Assembly: GCA_013398175.1 (NCBI GenBank)
Contig: VZRZ01007319.1
Span: forward strand, 620,001 to 684,000
Source: Climacteris rufus
Taxonomy: Eukaryota > Chordata > Aves > Passeriformes > Climacteridae
Length of the DNA stretch: 64,000 nucleotides
Reading direction: 5' to 3'
Shown here: positions 10,538 to 22,745 of the stretch, one piece after another
Position numbering within the stretch: the stretch's first letter is position 1
How the letters are laid out: each line of letters starts with the position of its first letter
Notes under the pieces: generated by a model
The model's input: only the letters and a program-made list of their open reading frames with translations
What the model was told of the DNA's origin: nothing
The model's database searches: none
Made by a program: the position numbers and the translations under genes

Positions 10538-13500
10538 TAAAAATTGTTTTATAAAGCTAAATAGTTCTGACCACTTAGCCCATAAAAGGAGGAAAATCCT
10601 ACCAAAAACTGCCTTAAAAATAGGTTAGAAGTTACGAGTAAAAAAAAATAAATTGCTACTTGTAAGAGTATTTCTAAGTAATTACATAAAGACCTGAGCT
10701 CAAACCTGGTCCAGAATGGGACATTTCTATCTTCTTAGACATTTGGAAGGCCCTCTCTGAGAATGACATTTTGGGTGATAGTTCTCCAAGTTCAGGCACT
10801 TGCAGAGAGCAAACCTAATAATCCAAGTAGGAAATTCAGAGAAAAGAGAAATTCATTAGAGAGTGATCTCACCAACTTCACCTCTGCCTCCACCTTGCCA
10901 GCTGCAAAGTGGGAATAATCACAACAGCTCATTTTGAGGGCATTTGTTAATGTCTTAAGACTCTTCATATCTGTGAAGCAGTACAGACAAAGTTTGCCAA
11001 ACTTGGGTGGATAGCTGTGAGCTTTGTCAATTCAGCAAGTGATTTAGTCCCTTCTTTTTCTCAGAAGCCCTGATTCTGCAGCAGGCCTAAACAGGAATTA
11101 ATTCCAGCTGGCAAGGTCTGTAGCCAAAAGGGCAGGACATCTCCCAGAAAGTCGTTTCTGCTGTCATGGAACTGCATGCAAAAGGCATAGAAAAATGAAT
11201 GGAAAAATAGTCTGTTTTTACAAAAAATGTGCTGAAAGAGCTTGGCACAGTTTATACCTGCATTTCCTCACTCTGTGCCACAGACAGACTCATTTCTTAA
11301 CACACAGGTTTTGTAACACCAACATCCTTCCATTTTGCCAGTCAGTCCTCAACATTCGGCTGCATCCACAGCAGCAGAGGAAGCACCGAGGCCCAGCCTC
11401 TGCCACTAAGGCCTATTGGCACAGAATGTCAATTATTAATTTCATAAGCACCAAAAAAGAGGGTGGTTTCAAGCAGTTTGCATAGTGGGAATCATGTCTA
11501 CTGTGTGCTAACTTCCTAACAGTGCCACAGAAAGGATCTAGACAAATATAAAGTTGATTTAAGCCAGAAATCATGCTTGGGACGTTTCTAACATTTAACA
11601 AGATAGAGTCAATCTTCAGAGCCCCAAAACATTCTGATTTCTTCTGAATCTGCTTTTTGTCCTGATTCTGACTTTCACTGTCTGATTACCTTCCTTCTTG
11701 ATCTGGAGAGCTTGTCACAGCTAGTAGTGTACAGCTTCCTTTCATCACAGATAATTCCATAAGGTGCATAACTAGCACCACTGAAAGGGAGAGTTCAGAT
11801 ATAAAATCTAGCAATTTAGGGACAGCACTGGGAAAATAAAGAAGCCCATCAAGCACTATTTCCATTTCCAACTGTCTCTGCCTCCTCAAAGTCTGAAAAG
11901 TGGGTCTCAGCTTTTCCAGGTTTGGCTGAAACACCACGTGAAACTTCCTTGCACAAGTGACAAAGCCGGTTGCATTCAGAGGCTGTTGGCATTGCCTGGA
12001 TGGGATATGATAATCTGCAAAAGCCTTAGGTCTGCAAGGTGTGATTAACTGTGAAAGACAGAGCTATTAAAACAGATTTGAGCAGGCTGTGAAAGGCTTC
12101 TCTAGAATCTGTATATACACCACTTACACGTCTGAAGGAGGGGGCCTCCAGTTCCTTAAGAAACCCTTGCATGTATATCCTTTTATAGGGACATGCAGAA
12201 CTTAGAATTGTTTTCCTCTACTCATTTGCTTTTCTTCTGGTCTTGTTTATTATTCTGTAGTTACTCTACCAACTCTTTGATCTGATGAAAAAAGTACATT
12301 TCTGGCAGTCAGCAGACATGGTTTCTATTTACATTCTGCTATTAGAGTGATCTGGCATAAATTTCTGTCGACAGTGAGTCAGATCAGGGAATTGTTCTGC
12401 CTGAAAACTAACCTAGTAAGCACCTCATATTATTAGTTTTCAGCTAAATCCATGATTGTGTTAACCAGGTGTCTGCACACATGCTTCCCACTGCCTGGAT
12501 GCAGGGAAGGCAGGAACAAGCAGTTGGGGACTACAGTAAGGAGGAGTGCCCTGGACTTGGCAGCAGCCCTGTCTCATCCCTCAGGAACTGTTTGTGGAGC
12601 TGCAATTATTAATTTTAAAGCAAAGATGTGGTGCACACAAGGTTTGTGGTGCTAAATGCACCAGTTGGAGCACTCCCAAGTGGAAAATACATTAGAAAAG
12701 ACAATGTGTGCAGGACACAAGTGTTAGCTTGGACTAAGCCAGTACTGTGGGACAGGTGACAGGTCTGGTGAGTCCAAGGGCTGCCTGCTGGAGATGCCTC
12801 ATGGAAATTTCCTCCTTTCATGTTGAACACGATGACTACAGCTGTGACCAGCAAAGGCACATGGCCCTGAGCAGACTGAGCAGAGGCACCTTCTCCCAGC
12901 CTTCAACCCAGGCAAGGCTGCTCTAGGAGGAGCTGTGCTCACCCCCATTTGAGCTGCGCTGCTGCATTACACGGGGTGAAAAGCCCTGTTGTTCTGGCAT
13001 CACCTATGTCAGCCCTGAAACACGAGCTTTCCGCTGGCCTCACAAAAGAGCTCCACGGCTTTCCACCACCCAACAGGAATAAGCAGCAAAGGCATTAAGT
13101 GCGTCTTCTCTCTGGCACAGCAGCATGTTTTAATAACCCCTGCCCCAGCAAACTCTTCATTCCTGGCGAGAACAATGTCACGCATTTAACATTCTTCTGA
13201 TTAATATTTATGGCTACAAGCCACCCATTGTTTTTACTACAGAGCTGCTAATCAATAGGGGCTCCAGAAAACAGCAGGACAAGCCAGGGTAAACTGTGGA
13301 AGCCTTGGTTCTTCAAAAACTAGGGAAAATGGCGAGAGGTTTTCCCCCTCACCTACATATCTGCAGTTTGTTTTAAAAGCAGTTTACTTGGGTTCATAAA
13401 TCTACACTTAAGTGTCTCACTGTGCAGACACAGGTTTGGAAATGTTTACCTTAGCACTTGTGTAGCCTCATTAGCATGGAATGTTTATGCTTGCTCTTGC

Positions 13501-14850
13501 ATTTGCACTTACCTGTACAGCTGTATATTGTGCCCTGGAAAGCTGTACTAATAACCCCACTGTATCTCCAACACTGTTGCACAGTAATTGCTCCCCTGGG
13601 TGCTGTTTTCCAGAGATTTCCACGTTTTGAAAGACAAGTAAGCCTTGTTTTACTCTGAAGTTGATGGGAAAGGATATACCATGGTATTTGGCCCTTTTCT
13701 AATTCAGTGCCTAATGGGCTGGTGGAGACGGTGATCTGGAAACCTGAGTGAGCAAGGTTATACTACATTTACTCATGGGAACAAGGCAAACATTGAACTC
13801 CAATTCCTGAAGACCTGGGCACTGATGCTTCCATGTCCTGCGCTTTTCTCCTCTTCAGACTAAGAAAACAATGTGTATTAAAACTGATAAAAAATATTTT
13901 ATGTGTAGTTAAACATCAGTACATCTTTAAAGTACGATAGATGCAATGGTAGTCATTGAAGTTGTTAACATGTTACATTTCTGTGATGAAGTAAATGCTA
14001 TACCCACTCTGTAAATTTTTATATATATGAAAAATATGTATCTAAAAAGATTGTTTACAAGATTGTGTGACCTGAGGGAGTGTGCAATGCAAGTGATGAT
14101 GATTTCCCATCCCTTCACAGATTTGTGCCTCAGATTTACATACTTTCATAGTGCTTGGGAATGGCGTGGGCACTGACACAAGTAGACTCCAACATCTTTC
14201 TGTGTGCTCTGCTGTAAAAGGCAATGTAGGAAATGCACATCAATAACAGAGACAGTAAATCTTTCCTCAGATGCCAGAATTTCTCCTGATTCATACCCAA
14301 GTGAAGTTTCCTTCAGCATCAGAGGGACTGGAGTAACAAGATCCTTACTAGACTTTTGAGACTCCCACACATAGGGGAGAAAAGGAGCATTGGGCAAGCC
14401 AACAGCTCCTGGCAGATAGGAGCAAGAATGGAGTAGGAATGGGGAAATCATTGGAGGGAGCTGAGGACTGGGAAGTAAAAGCATTCCAGGATATCAGGAA
14501 GAGGATCTCCAGGCTGTGCTGGGGAAAAAAGGAATGAAAGGACCCAGGAGAAAGAGAAACTTCAGGAGAAAGGATCTCCAGGCAGGGGGGATGTCTAATG
14601 CCTGTTTTGTCATGACAATGGACATACCTGCACCCTTTGGCAACAAGAGCAGCTGTCTCCTCAGGACACATCCCTCCCACAGGCACTAGTTCAGTCTTTA
14701 CCATAACATAAAACCTTTAATAGCTGAGTGTTAAACCTTCTTGTTCCTCTCCCTCCATCAAAATCCCCACCTCCAACACAAAGCCCACGTATTTTACTCT
14801 GATACACTGAACTTAACAGGCAGGCCAGAAACCAGGCAAAGGTGATGGTT
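10538..14850. other. Intergenic, no gene seen
   Basis: No coding exon, RNA gene or young repeat was found. The part around 13,130-13,270 (with TTAATATTTATGGCTACAAG) is AT-rich, repeat-free and looks like a conserved non-coding stretch, but that cannot be shown here. A piece near 12,298-12,360 is faintly MIR-like. The minus-strand frames at 14,146-14,704 have no recognisable content. Confidence 0.55.
10885..11005 (+). mobile_element. Possible ancient MIR-like SINE
   Basis: The phrase CTGCAAAGTGGGAATAATCA, followed by a TGAGGG block and then CATATCTGTGAAGCAGTACA, resembles the middle and 3' part of a tRNA-derived MIR SINE in the right order. It is heavily diverged, and the boundaries are guesses. 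Confidence 0.35.
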
Positions 14851-14856
14851 ATTACA

Positions 14857-14950
14857 CCCCCCCCCCNNNNNNNNNNNNNNNNNNNNNNNNNNNNNNNNNN
14901 NNNNNNNNNNNNNNNNNNNNNNNNNNNNNNNNNCCCCCCCCCCCCCCCCC
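14857..14950. repeat. Poly-C / poly-G tract with assembly gap
   Basis: Ten C (14857-14866), 67 N (14867-14933) and seventeen C (14934-14950) form one tract. C on both sides of the gap suggests that the missing bases are also largely C and that sequencing failed for that reason. On the GFOD1 sense strand it is poly-G and lies just past the predicted poly(A) site. Confidence 0.9.
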
Positions 14951-15004
14951 AATTACAAGTGTGGGGAAAAAACACAGACAGCTGAGATCACATCCTTTTA
15001 CGTC

Positions 15005-15010
15005 TTTATT
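15005..15010 (-). terminator. GFOD1: Poly(A) signal AATAAA, likely end of GFOD1 mRNA
   Basis: TTTATT on the plus strand gives AATAAA on the GFOD1 strand. About 20-45 bases downstream in the sense direction is a GU- then U-rich run (GTGATCTCAGCTGTCTGTG, then six T), which fits a cleavage site near 14,980-14,990 with its downstream element. A second AATAAA at 16382-16377 could serve a shorter form. Confidence 0.65.
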
Positions 15011-16376
15011 TGCCAGTTAAGATCCTTTTACTCCATCAATGCAAATATGCAGAACAGCAGGAAACCATGTTTTAAGCAGCACATACCAGTTGGCTGAGAA
15101 TAAACTAACTACATTCCCCAAGCAATGTAAAAGTAACAATGCACATCATCTTCCAAAAGAAGAAACAAACAGATATTGCAGCCGAGAGGCACAGCAGGCA
15201 GCTTCCGTACAAAGTAGTTTGGCTATTTAAAATCTAGAACCAGTCCCTGCCCATTTCTCCAACCCCACCCCCAAAAGTCCTAGTATAATTTAACCACTTT
15301 TTTTTTTTGCTATCTACATAATATATAAAATATAAACTCTGTTTACTTATAACACTTACTTTTCTTGATAAATAGCTCTTTAAAATATCTACTGTACATA
15401 TGTCCATGCGTTGACATTATATATATAGAGCATTTATATATATGTATGTATGTCTGGAAAACAATAAATATATACTTAGTATTGACACAGCAACAAACTG
15501 AACATACTCTCATTTTCAAAACCAAATAAAAGCAAATCAGTGGAAGAGAAACAGAGTGAGTGTTGCTTGTGAAGCACAGCATAGCAGGGAGCTTTGATTG
15601 CTGCCCTGGCTGGGCACTTGGAATGCCCCATACTTGAGCAGTTGTGGTGTTAACCTATCCTGTAATGGACCTGTGTTAAAAGTTACTTCAAGTTGTAGGT
15701 TAGCCACCCTGTATGCCATGTGCAACACGGACTGAGCAGGAGCTCAGGGAACAAGGGAGACTCGCCTCCAGGTTGCAATGGAACGAGAAACGGAGAGGGC
15801 AGGGAAGCGAGTCCGACGGCTGGTACAAAGCAAGGAAAACAACTAATGGACAGCACATGGCTGAAGGTCATAAATAACCATGGTAAACAAGTCAACAGAG
15901 TTAAGTGCTTTTAAAGACGATGGCTGGCACTGCTGCAAAAAGTATCTTGATTATCTGCTGCCAACTGCATGTAATGAACCAGTTTTCCCACTGCCACGAG
16001 AAGACACAAATGAAACCCAGATGGCCAAATTCAGATGCTAGAAATGGGGTCACTGTAAGACACTGTGAGGTTGCAGGTTCAGAGCTGAACCTGCCCAAGG
16101 GCAGCTCAATTCACTGAATGTCTTTAAACCAAATGGATGAGACTTTTAAACTATGAATTAAAAAAAACCAAAGCAACACAAAATAAAGAAAACCCCCCAC
16201 ACCCAACCCCAAACAGTTATTTTCACACATGCCAAAACATAATAAAAGATGGATTTTTAAAACCTTTCATTTCAAAACAGCATTCTGTAAAAATGGAACT
16301 TAATCCCAAAAGAAAAAAAATGTAAATAACCTTATACAAACATGTATTCAGTTTTGGACTGACCATAGGCATTCTG

Positions 16377-16382
16377 TTTATT
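16377..16382 (-). terminator. GFOD1: Alternative internal poly(A) signal AATAAA
   Basis: A second AATAAA on the sense strand lies about 1.4 kb before the distal one. The sequence after it shows a less clear GU-rich element, so use is uncertain. Confidence 0.3.
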
Positions 16383-19300
16383 AATTTAACTCAAAATGCT
16401 GAATAAAAGCTATTTCAGTTTGACCTATGCTGATACCCTTTTCCCCAACCCCAAGGCCTCCATCTGGCAGCTTCGAAAAAGACATTACTTGTTTGGTCTG
16501 TGGCTTCATACACTCATTAAGTCATGAGGTTTTGACATCAGTTCATGAATGCAGCATTATGTGTAGTCCCATTTACTTAGAAATTTCTTCTTTTCATGAG
16601 CAAATGGAAGCGGGCAGTTAAGAGGAAATTATTTTTGTTGGACAGACTTTATCCAGCAGCTCAACAAAGAGGAAATTTTAAAGCAGATGAGACTGCCAAA
16701 TATTATTCAGTCATACTTCATCTCTAAAATTTACAAATTTGGCTCCCCACAATTAGCAACTTCAACAACAACAAAAAGGAACTGCTGTCCTGAATGATCC
16801 TGCCATTTCACAACTAGCCCCAGATACCCAGAGAGCACTGCAGAGGCCAAAAGTCCAGTGTTGAGTTTCATACGTACTTAAGGATACATCACTGAGCCAC
16901 TGGAACACCACACCAGTGTGGAGTATCTGCACAAAGCCAGAACTCTGCTGGGTACTTTTAAACCCTTGTAAATACAGAACTTGACAGTGAACAGACTTCA
17001 TAATTAGTGATATTTTATACTGAAGACCATAGATTAAAACCAAATACAAAAATTCCCAGCAACAAGAGTTCTGTCATCACTAATTTCTGAATCTCTGCAA
17101 AGACAACATCAAGACACTATGTTTACCTTTACCCATTAAATAAAATATGCCTTCTTTTGGTAGGGCAATAAGTCATTTTAAATTGTCTGGGTCTTTTCCA
17201 CATTCGTGTGGACACAAAAATAAACAAGGTAACAGAGAAAATGAATTGTCCTTGTGCTGTGACCACATGTAGCAGAAAAGCCTCCTTTTTTTGAATGGCT
17301 GAACTTCCAGGACAGTTGTTCACTTTTACAGTCACTTTTTTGAAAGTTATGGAGAAGAAGAGAATACTAAGTACAAAGTGGATAGTGCCTCTGATTGCCC
17401 AGCGCTGGCTGGGCAGGGATTTCTCGTGCTTTCAGCCAAAGCAAAGGATGAGCTCCAGAGCAGCCCATCCTGAGCCTGAACTCATCCAGGCACGCCCTGT
17501 TCTGTGCAGTACTGGCTGCACGGGTAAGGTCACATCATCTCTACTTGGTATTTTCTAACTACACAGCTAAAGCACTACAAGTCTAACACATGCATGATAC
17601 TAGATATAGGAAACCCCAAGCTCCTGCAGTTCTTATGCTTCTGTGTAGGACTTCACCGAGATCAGCACTGCGGATGTGCATGTATCCCACAGAAGTATGG
17701 GATGGATGCTGCTTCCCCAAGGGCAGGGTCCCTTCTCGGGCTCCTCCTACATGGAAGGGAAACAAGGCTGATGCTGTCACTTTCAGGAGGTGCAGCCCTC
17801 ATCCTCCAGGCCACCAGCACACCCTCCCTGTTGGGCAGGCATATAGGTACCAGCCTGCAGACACACCTTCCTGCTGCTCCCTGCTGCAGTCACCATGCTC
17901 CTTTGGGCACACCTAAGGACTGCAGTCGTGCCCTGCTGTCACACACCGCAAGGTTGCCCCACCCCTGCTGTGAACCCCAACGCAATTCCCATGGGAAATA
18001 AGACACCATCTCTCAGCTGACTGTCACAGCATTTCACCTGGGCTCACCCTTGGGCTCTTTTTTTCTTTGGCAACAGATGATAATGATCATGTCCTACATG
18101 CACAGGTTGGTGGCAAAGTAAAGAGCCTCTTCAACAGCAGTCCTGGGAAAGAGGAACAAAATTTCTTACCTAGTGTGTGAACAAGTTCATTTGGGAGCTA
18201 CTGTAAATTCCAGCAGTAGCCACAGTTAGGCTCTTAGGCCTGCACCAATTTAGCAGCATTCATCTCAAACCTTGTGGCACAGCATTAAAAGTGCAATTCC
18301 AAATATACATTTCCTGTGGTGGTACCACTTTTGAGTTCAATCAAGTACATCTCTGCTATCTGCTGCCCAAATTCTTAAATCCAGCATGAACTCCAGAGGC
18401 TACTTAGGGCAAACACAATGTACTTTCAACTGTACCAAAGGAGCAGAGGGCTGGATGCTGCCAAGAAAGATCCCAGATTGTAAAGAAATGATTTATCAGA
18501 CTAACAATGCACATTCAATAAATAAATCAATTCCTTCCTCCTTTAAGTCAGGTGGAAGTTCAGTATGTTTACACTTGACACTACAGTACCTTCACCTCCT
18601 AGGGAATGGAATAACTGCTGTACAATCCTGAATGTATGCAGCTCCTGCTGCCACCCCAGTTAAAAAACATAAACATAGCATCTTTGCTGCCATCAGAAGA
18701 GGAGGTTCCACCCTGTCCCCGCCTAGTCCCCCTGTCCCTCTGGGCAAGCACTGCGGTCCCACAACAAGCTGTACAAAATTAAACCCATTTGCAAGCCAGT
18801 ATGAGCAGCAGCACCAGATGTCTGTGTCACCAAAGCACTGGATTTTCCTTCTGCTCAGCAGCAGTAGCTGCATCAGTAGGTCTGCACAGAGGATGGATGA
18901 TGCCTGTCACCTTCGGATCCAGGGCAGAAAGTTTGAGCTCAGTAGTACTATCCCTACACACTGTGTCTTGCCTGGCACCTATTCACTGTGGGGGCAGGGA
19001 ACAGGATTCCAACTGGCATCACAAAACCCAGAAAGACACGGAAAAGAAGAAAACACAGATAGGAAAACCAGCCAACATTTGTGAACCAAAATGAAGTGCA
19101 AAGACATGAACAGCAATTCCAGCACAATTGCCAAATCATGGAGAAGCAAGATTCACAAATGTTTTGGTCCATGTTTGGTTCTACTTTTGGATGATGTTTA
19201 ACTAGACATGGTTAATTATCCACCAGGCTTGCATTCATGACTTGAACTAGCCACTACTTTCAGTAAATGGCTTTTGCTTCACTATATGAAAACTCTCTTG

Positions 19301-21786
19301 ATCCTCTTGGGGCTAATTCCATTTTCCAGGAGACAGATAGGTGATTTCTTGACCAAATTCTCTCTTCAGTGTTACTCTGTGTACTTTTCAGGGCAGGAAC
19401 TGGATAGCATGGTATATACCATGGCAGTTGCAATGGGAAATGCCTGTTGGCACAGGTACTACCTCTGGAATTCTCAGACAAACCCATTTTTAAGAAAAGC
19501 AACCAAACTTGTCAAGGGCTGCTTCCAAGAAGGAATGATGAAAGCTTGCCCGAGGTTTTAGCAGAAACAATCAGCCCCAGAGAGAGTTGCTAGAACTGGC
19601 AGGACACCGTGGATAGAAACAATTTTCCCTTAGGGTGCGGTTTTGCAGTATTACATTATTCCTTCATCAGTCACACTGTTACACTTCGGGGACTATTTAA
19701 TGAAAGGTCATACATATGCTCTTGAAAAATTAAGCACACATGAATAATTTTGGGCAGGAAGTCAAGTTTCCTAACTTTAGCCACCTCAAAAGGTAGAAGC
19801 CAAAATTCTCTGCAAAGGAGGAGGACAAGCATTTCCAATGGGCACCTCCTTCTATACTAATCCTAGGATGAACTCAGTCAGCCTTTGGAGAGCTCTCTGT
19901 GTATTGACTGCTGAGTTCTTGCTGATCAGGACAAGACACCCGACTTTAAGCTGACTAAAGTCAGGTAAGATGAACCACACTATTGATGCCCACCTGTTCA
20001 AAAGCATGAATCTCTAGAACTGGGCATAGGACAGGCAGGAGCACACAGCAAACAGAGTTATTTGTACAAAAAACCCTAGAGAATCCCTTAGTGCTCCTAA
20101 AAACAGCAGAACTGTAAGTGGTTTCAAAAAAAAAAATCTAAATTACTCTGAGATTTCTTTTTCCAACCTCAAATGGCAACACTAATGTGGTGGTCTTGAG
20201 AAAGAGGGTTGTATTTTCTCTATTAATTTACTGCTCATCCAAATGTTCTCTTATTTCCCCTAGTCAAAATTAACAAAAAACCCTGAAATGGTTTTTCTCA
20301 AGTTTAATATAATTTAGTGCTATATGCTTGTGTTCTGTTTTTTTACTATCTGAAGACCTAGTGCTGTAAGCATATCAGCACTGGAGCAGCTTTATGCAGA
20401 AAAGCAGCATCCCTGTTTACTGGGATAATTCATGTGCCTTTCACGATATTCATTCAAGAAGATATTCTTGAAAGAATAATTATTTCAAGACTGCTATCTA
20501 AAATATTAAAAAGAAGAACAGGACAAACACAGCAAAAGAGTTTGTCCACCCCTGCACTGATGACAGGGCATGACTAATATACAGTACCAATAGCTGGCCA
20601 CTTTAAGGAGGTGAGGAGGCTGGGGGTCCTATGTAATTTTTTTTCCTAGTAAATGGACAAGAAATTTTCTCATCCCTTTTGTTTTTCACTCACACTCACA
20701 CCCCTTGGTGGAAGTGAGAGCTTGTGTGTTGAGGGCTATGAAATTACTTGTTGGTGTGCGTCTCTCAGGTGTGACTTCACAGTGGTTTAAAAGGACACCG
20801 CTGATCTAAACATCACATGGTTTGGGGTCGTATTCCTACTGTTTTCCACCTAAAACCAAAACACATGATGAATTCACTCAAAAGTCAGTCCCAGACACAG
20901 GAAATTGTGTGCAAACCTTCAAAAGACTAGCCTAGGTTCAGCTGATTAATAAACCCCAGTATGATTACTGTGTCATGCCACTTGCCATCCAGGAAGGTTT
21001 TCCACAACCCATCTTAATCAGCAAATCCGTAACACTGAAGCTTACCAGGAGCTTACAGAGGACCCTCCCTCCTCAAATAACAGGGCATATGCACTGTGGT
21101 TGAGAACTGCTTTGTTTTAAAAGCCACACACTTTCCTATTTAATTGTGCTTTAAAAAAAAACAAAACAAACAAAAAAAACCCCAAAACCAAACCAAACAA
21201 AAAACAACTACTAAACCAACACAGAGAAGCTCCTAACAGGCTGTATGAAAAGTGAGCTGCTGAGATTTTCTGAATCATGCAACACTTTCACATCAAGTCC
21301 TGTTATTCTGTGTGTTGGTTAGAGGTGTAATAATACAGCATGGTGGTGTCAGCTGTCATGGTAGGAACCATTCATGTCAGACACTACAGAAAATATAATG
21401 ACATGACAGTACCTTCACAGCCCTCTGGTAGGTAAGGAAAATCTAAAAGGATCTTCCCAACCTTTCACAGTAAACACAATTGGATAATCTAAAGCACCTG
21501 CAAGCAGGAGATGAGTCCGTGATATATCTTTGCAATCAGCCAGCTAATACTGTTATTAAAACAGTTACGTTTATCAGCTCTTAAGTCTCCTATCTGTTTT
21601 GGGCATTTTGAAGGACCGTATCAGTTTGGCATTTAGCTGCCAACAGATTTAATTGATCCACACACTGTATTTCCTTCTCCTGTATTCTCAGCTGTTTCTA
21701 AGACACCCAAGCCCTTCACAGGGTCTGAATTACCCTCTGCTTCAAGAGCTGCCTGGTTCCTATTCTTTCCTAGGAGCTCAGAGGAG

Positions 21787-22706
21787 CTAGCAGTACAGAG
21801 ACATCCTGCTCTTCCGCATGGCTTCACTGATTAAGTATGCCGGGCTCAGTTCTGGCTCCTCGGTCATGATTGAAATGTTCTGCCACTCCCCCAACTGGTT
21901 GGACTTTTTAATGGTGTCCACCACACACAGGGCGTACAGACAGTCGTCAAAAGTGGCAGCCATCGTAAGGGGCCTCCCGTCCCAGGTCCTCCTGTCGTCC
22001 TGGTCCTCAAAGGCCTGCCGGACAGCCTGGACCATCTTGATGGTGCCCCGCAGGTAGGGGGACGGGATGTCACTGAAGGCCTTCTCGGGGAGTAAGGAGT
22101 TGCTGACTGGCGTGGAGTCCTTCAGCAGGAGCTCCCGCTGAGGAGAGCTGTTGCTCTGTCCGTAGAGATCGGTGCCTATTACAATGAGCCGTCCCGCCGA
22201 CCCCACCACGATGATGTCCTGCTTGAACTCCCCGGGGATGTTGAAGTTGAGCGTCACCGTGCAGCACACGCCCCCTTCCAGGACCATCTGGAAGGTGCAG
22301 AAGTCGTCGCTGGTGATCTGCCGGATGCCCTTGATGTGGTCCGTCTGCTTCACGAAGGTCTTGAGCAAGCCGTGCACTTTCACGGCCTTCTGGCTGGTGA
22401 GGAAGGTCAGGAGGTCGATGATGTAGGTGCCCACCGAGTGCAAGCCCCCGCCTCCCATCAGGTCGTCGCAGCTCCAGTTGTACTTCTTGCCTAGCAGGCT
22501 CCCGCTGTGGACCTGCACCTCGCACACCAGCAGCTCCCCTACGTACCCCTCCTGGATCAGCTGCTTCATCTTCACAAAAGCAGGCAGGAAGCGCAGGACG
22601 TTCCCCATGATGCTCATGAGCTTTGGGTAGTAATGAGCCGCAGTCATCATCCGAAAGGCATCCAGGGGAGTGGCCGTTCGGTCGCAGATGACGTTTTTCC
22701 CAATGC
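21787..22706 (-). CDS. GFOD1: GFOD1 last exon: glucose-fructose oxidoreductase domain-containing protein 1, residues 86-390
   Basis: This 920-base coding segment gives 305 residues and a TAG stop. With 85 residues expected from exon 1, the total is 390, the length of human GFOD1. The C-terminal end MTEEPELSPAYLISEAM and MSLYC identifies GFOD1 rather than its paralogue GFOD2. The protein belongs to the GFO/IDH/MocA family: an N-terminal Rossmann dinucleotide-binding domain followed by an alpha/beta domain. CDRTATP (92-98) stands where typical members have the EKP motif, and GGGGLHSVGTY (169-179) covers the family's glycine-rich segment with a histidine. Its substrate and reaction are not established. 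The exon starts in phase 1 after a TTTTTCAG acceptor. Two adjacent Met codons (104-105, 22650-22645) match the start of a shorter human isoform. Coding GC is far above the surroundings, which produces spurious long frames in other phases. Confidence 0.97.
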
Positions 22707-22745
22707 CTGAAAAACAGTCCAAAAAAAAAAAAACCAAAAAAATCG
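22707..22745 (-). other. GFOD1: 3' splice site of GFOD1 intron 1
   Basis: On the sense strand a nearly pure T tract with a few G bases leads to GGACTGTTTTTCAG, with AG at 22708-22707. The exon then continues as GC ATT GGG in the frame of the protein. This is a strong, standard acceptor. Confidence 0.93.

Larger units (their letters stand above)
14985..21786 (-). other. GFOD1: GFOD1 3' untranslated region (inferred)
   Basis: This is the stretch between the GFOD1 stop codon (21789-21787) and the predicted poly(A) site. About 6.8 kb is long, but long 3'UTRs are known for this gene. No coding exon or CR1 interrupts it, unlike the flanking DNA, which suits transcribed and selected sequence. The distal part, about 15,300-15,480, is very AU-rich on the sense strand and includes a Pumilio-type TGTAGATA (complement of 15311-15318). 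Two small perfect hairpins occur, at 17396-17415 and 20453-20472. An A-rich tract lies at 21,153-21,206. Extent depends on the poly(A) call. Confidence 0.6.

Noticed and set aside
12298..12360. MIR-like similarity
   Set aside because: Only scattered words match; too weak to annotate.
22070..22525. 151-codon minus-strand frame in another phase of the GFOD1 exon
   Set aside because: It is a shadow of the GC-rich coding exon; the GFOD1 frame is certain.
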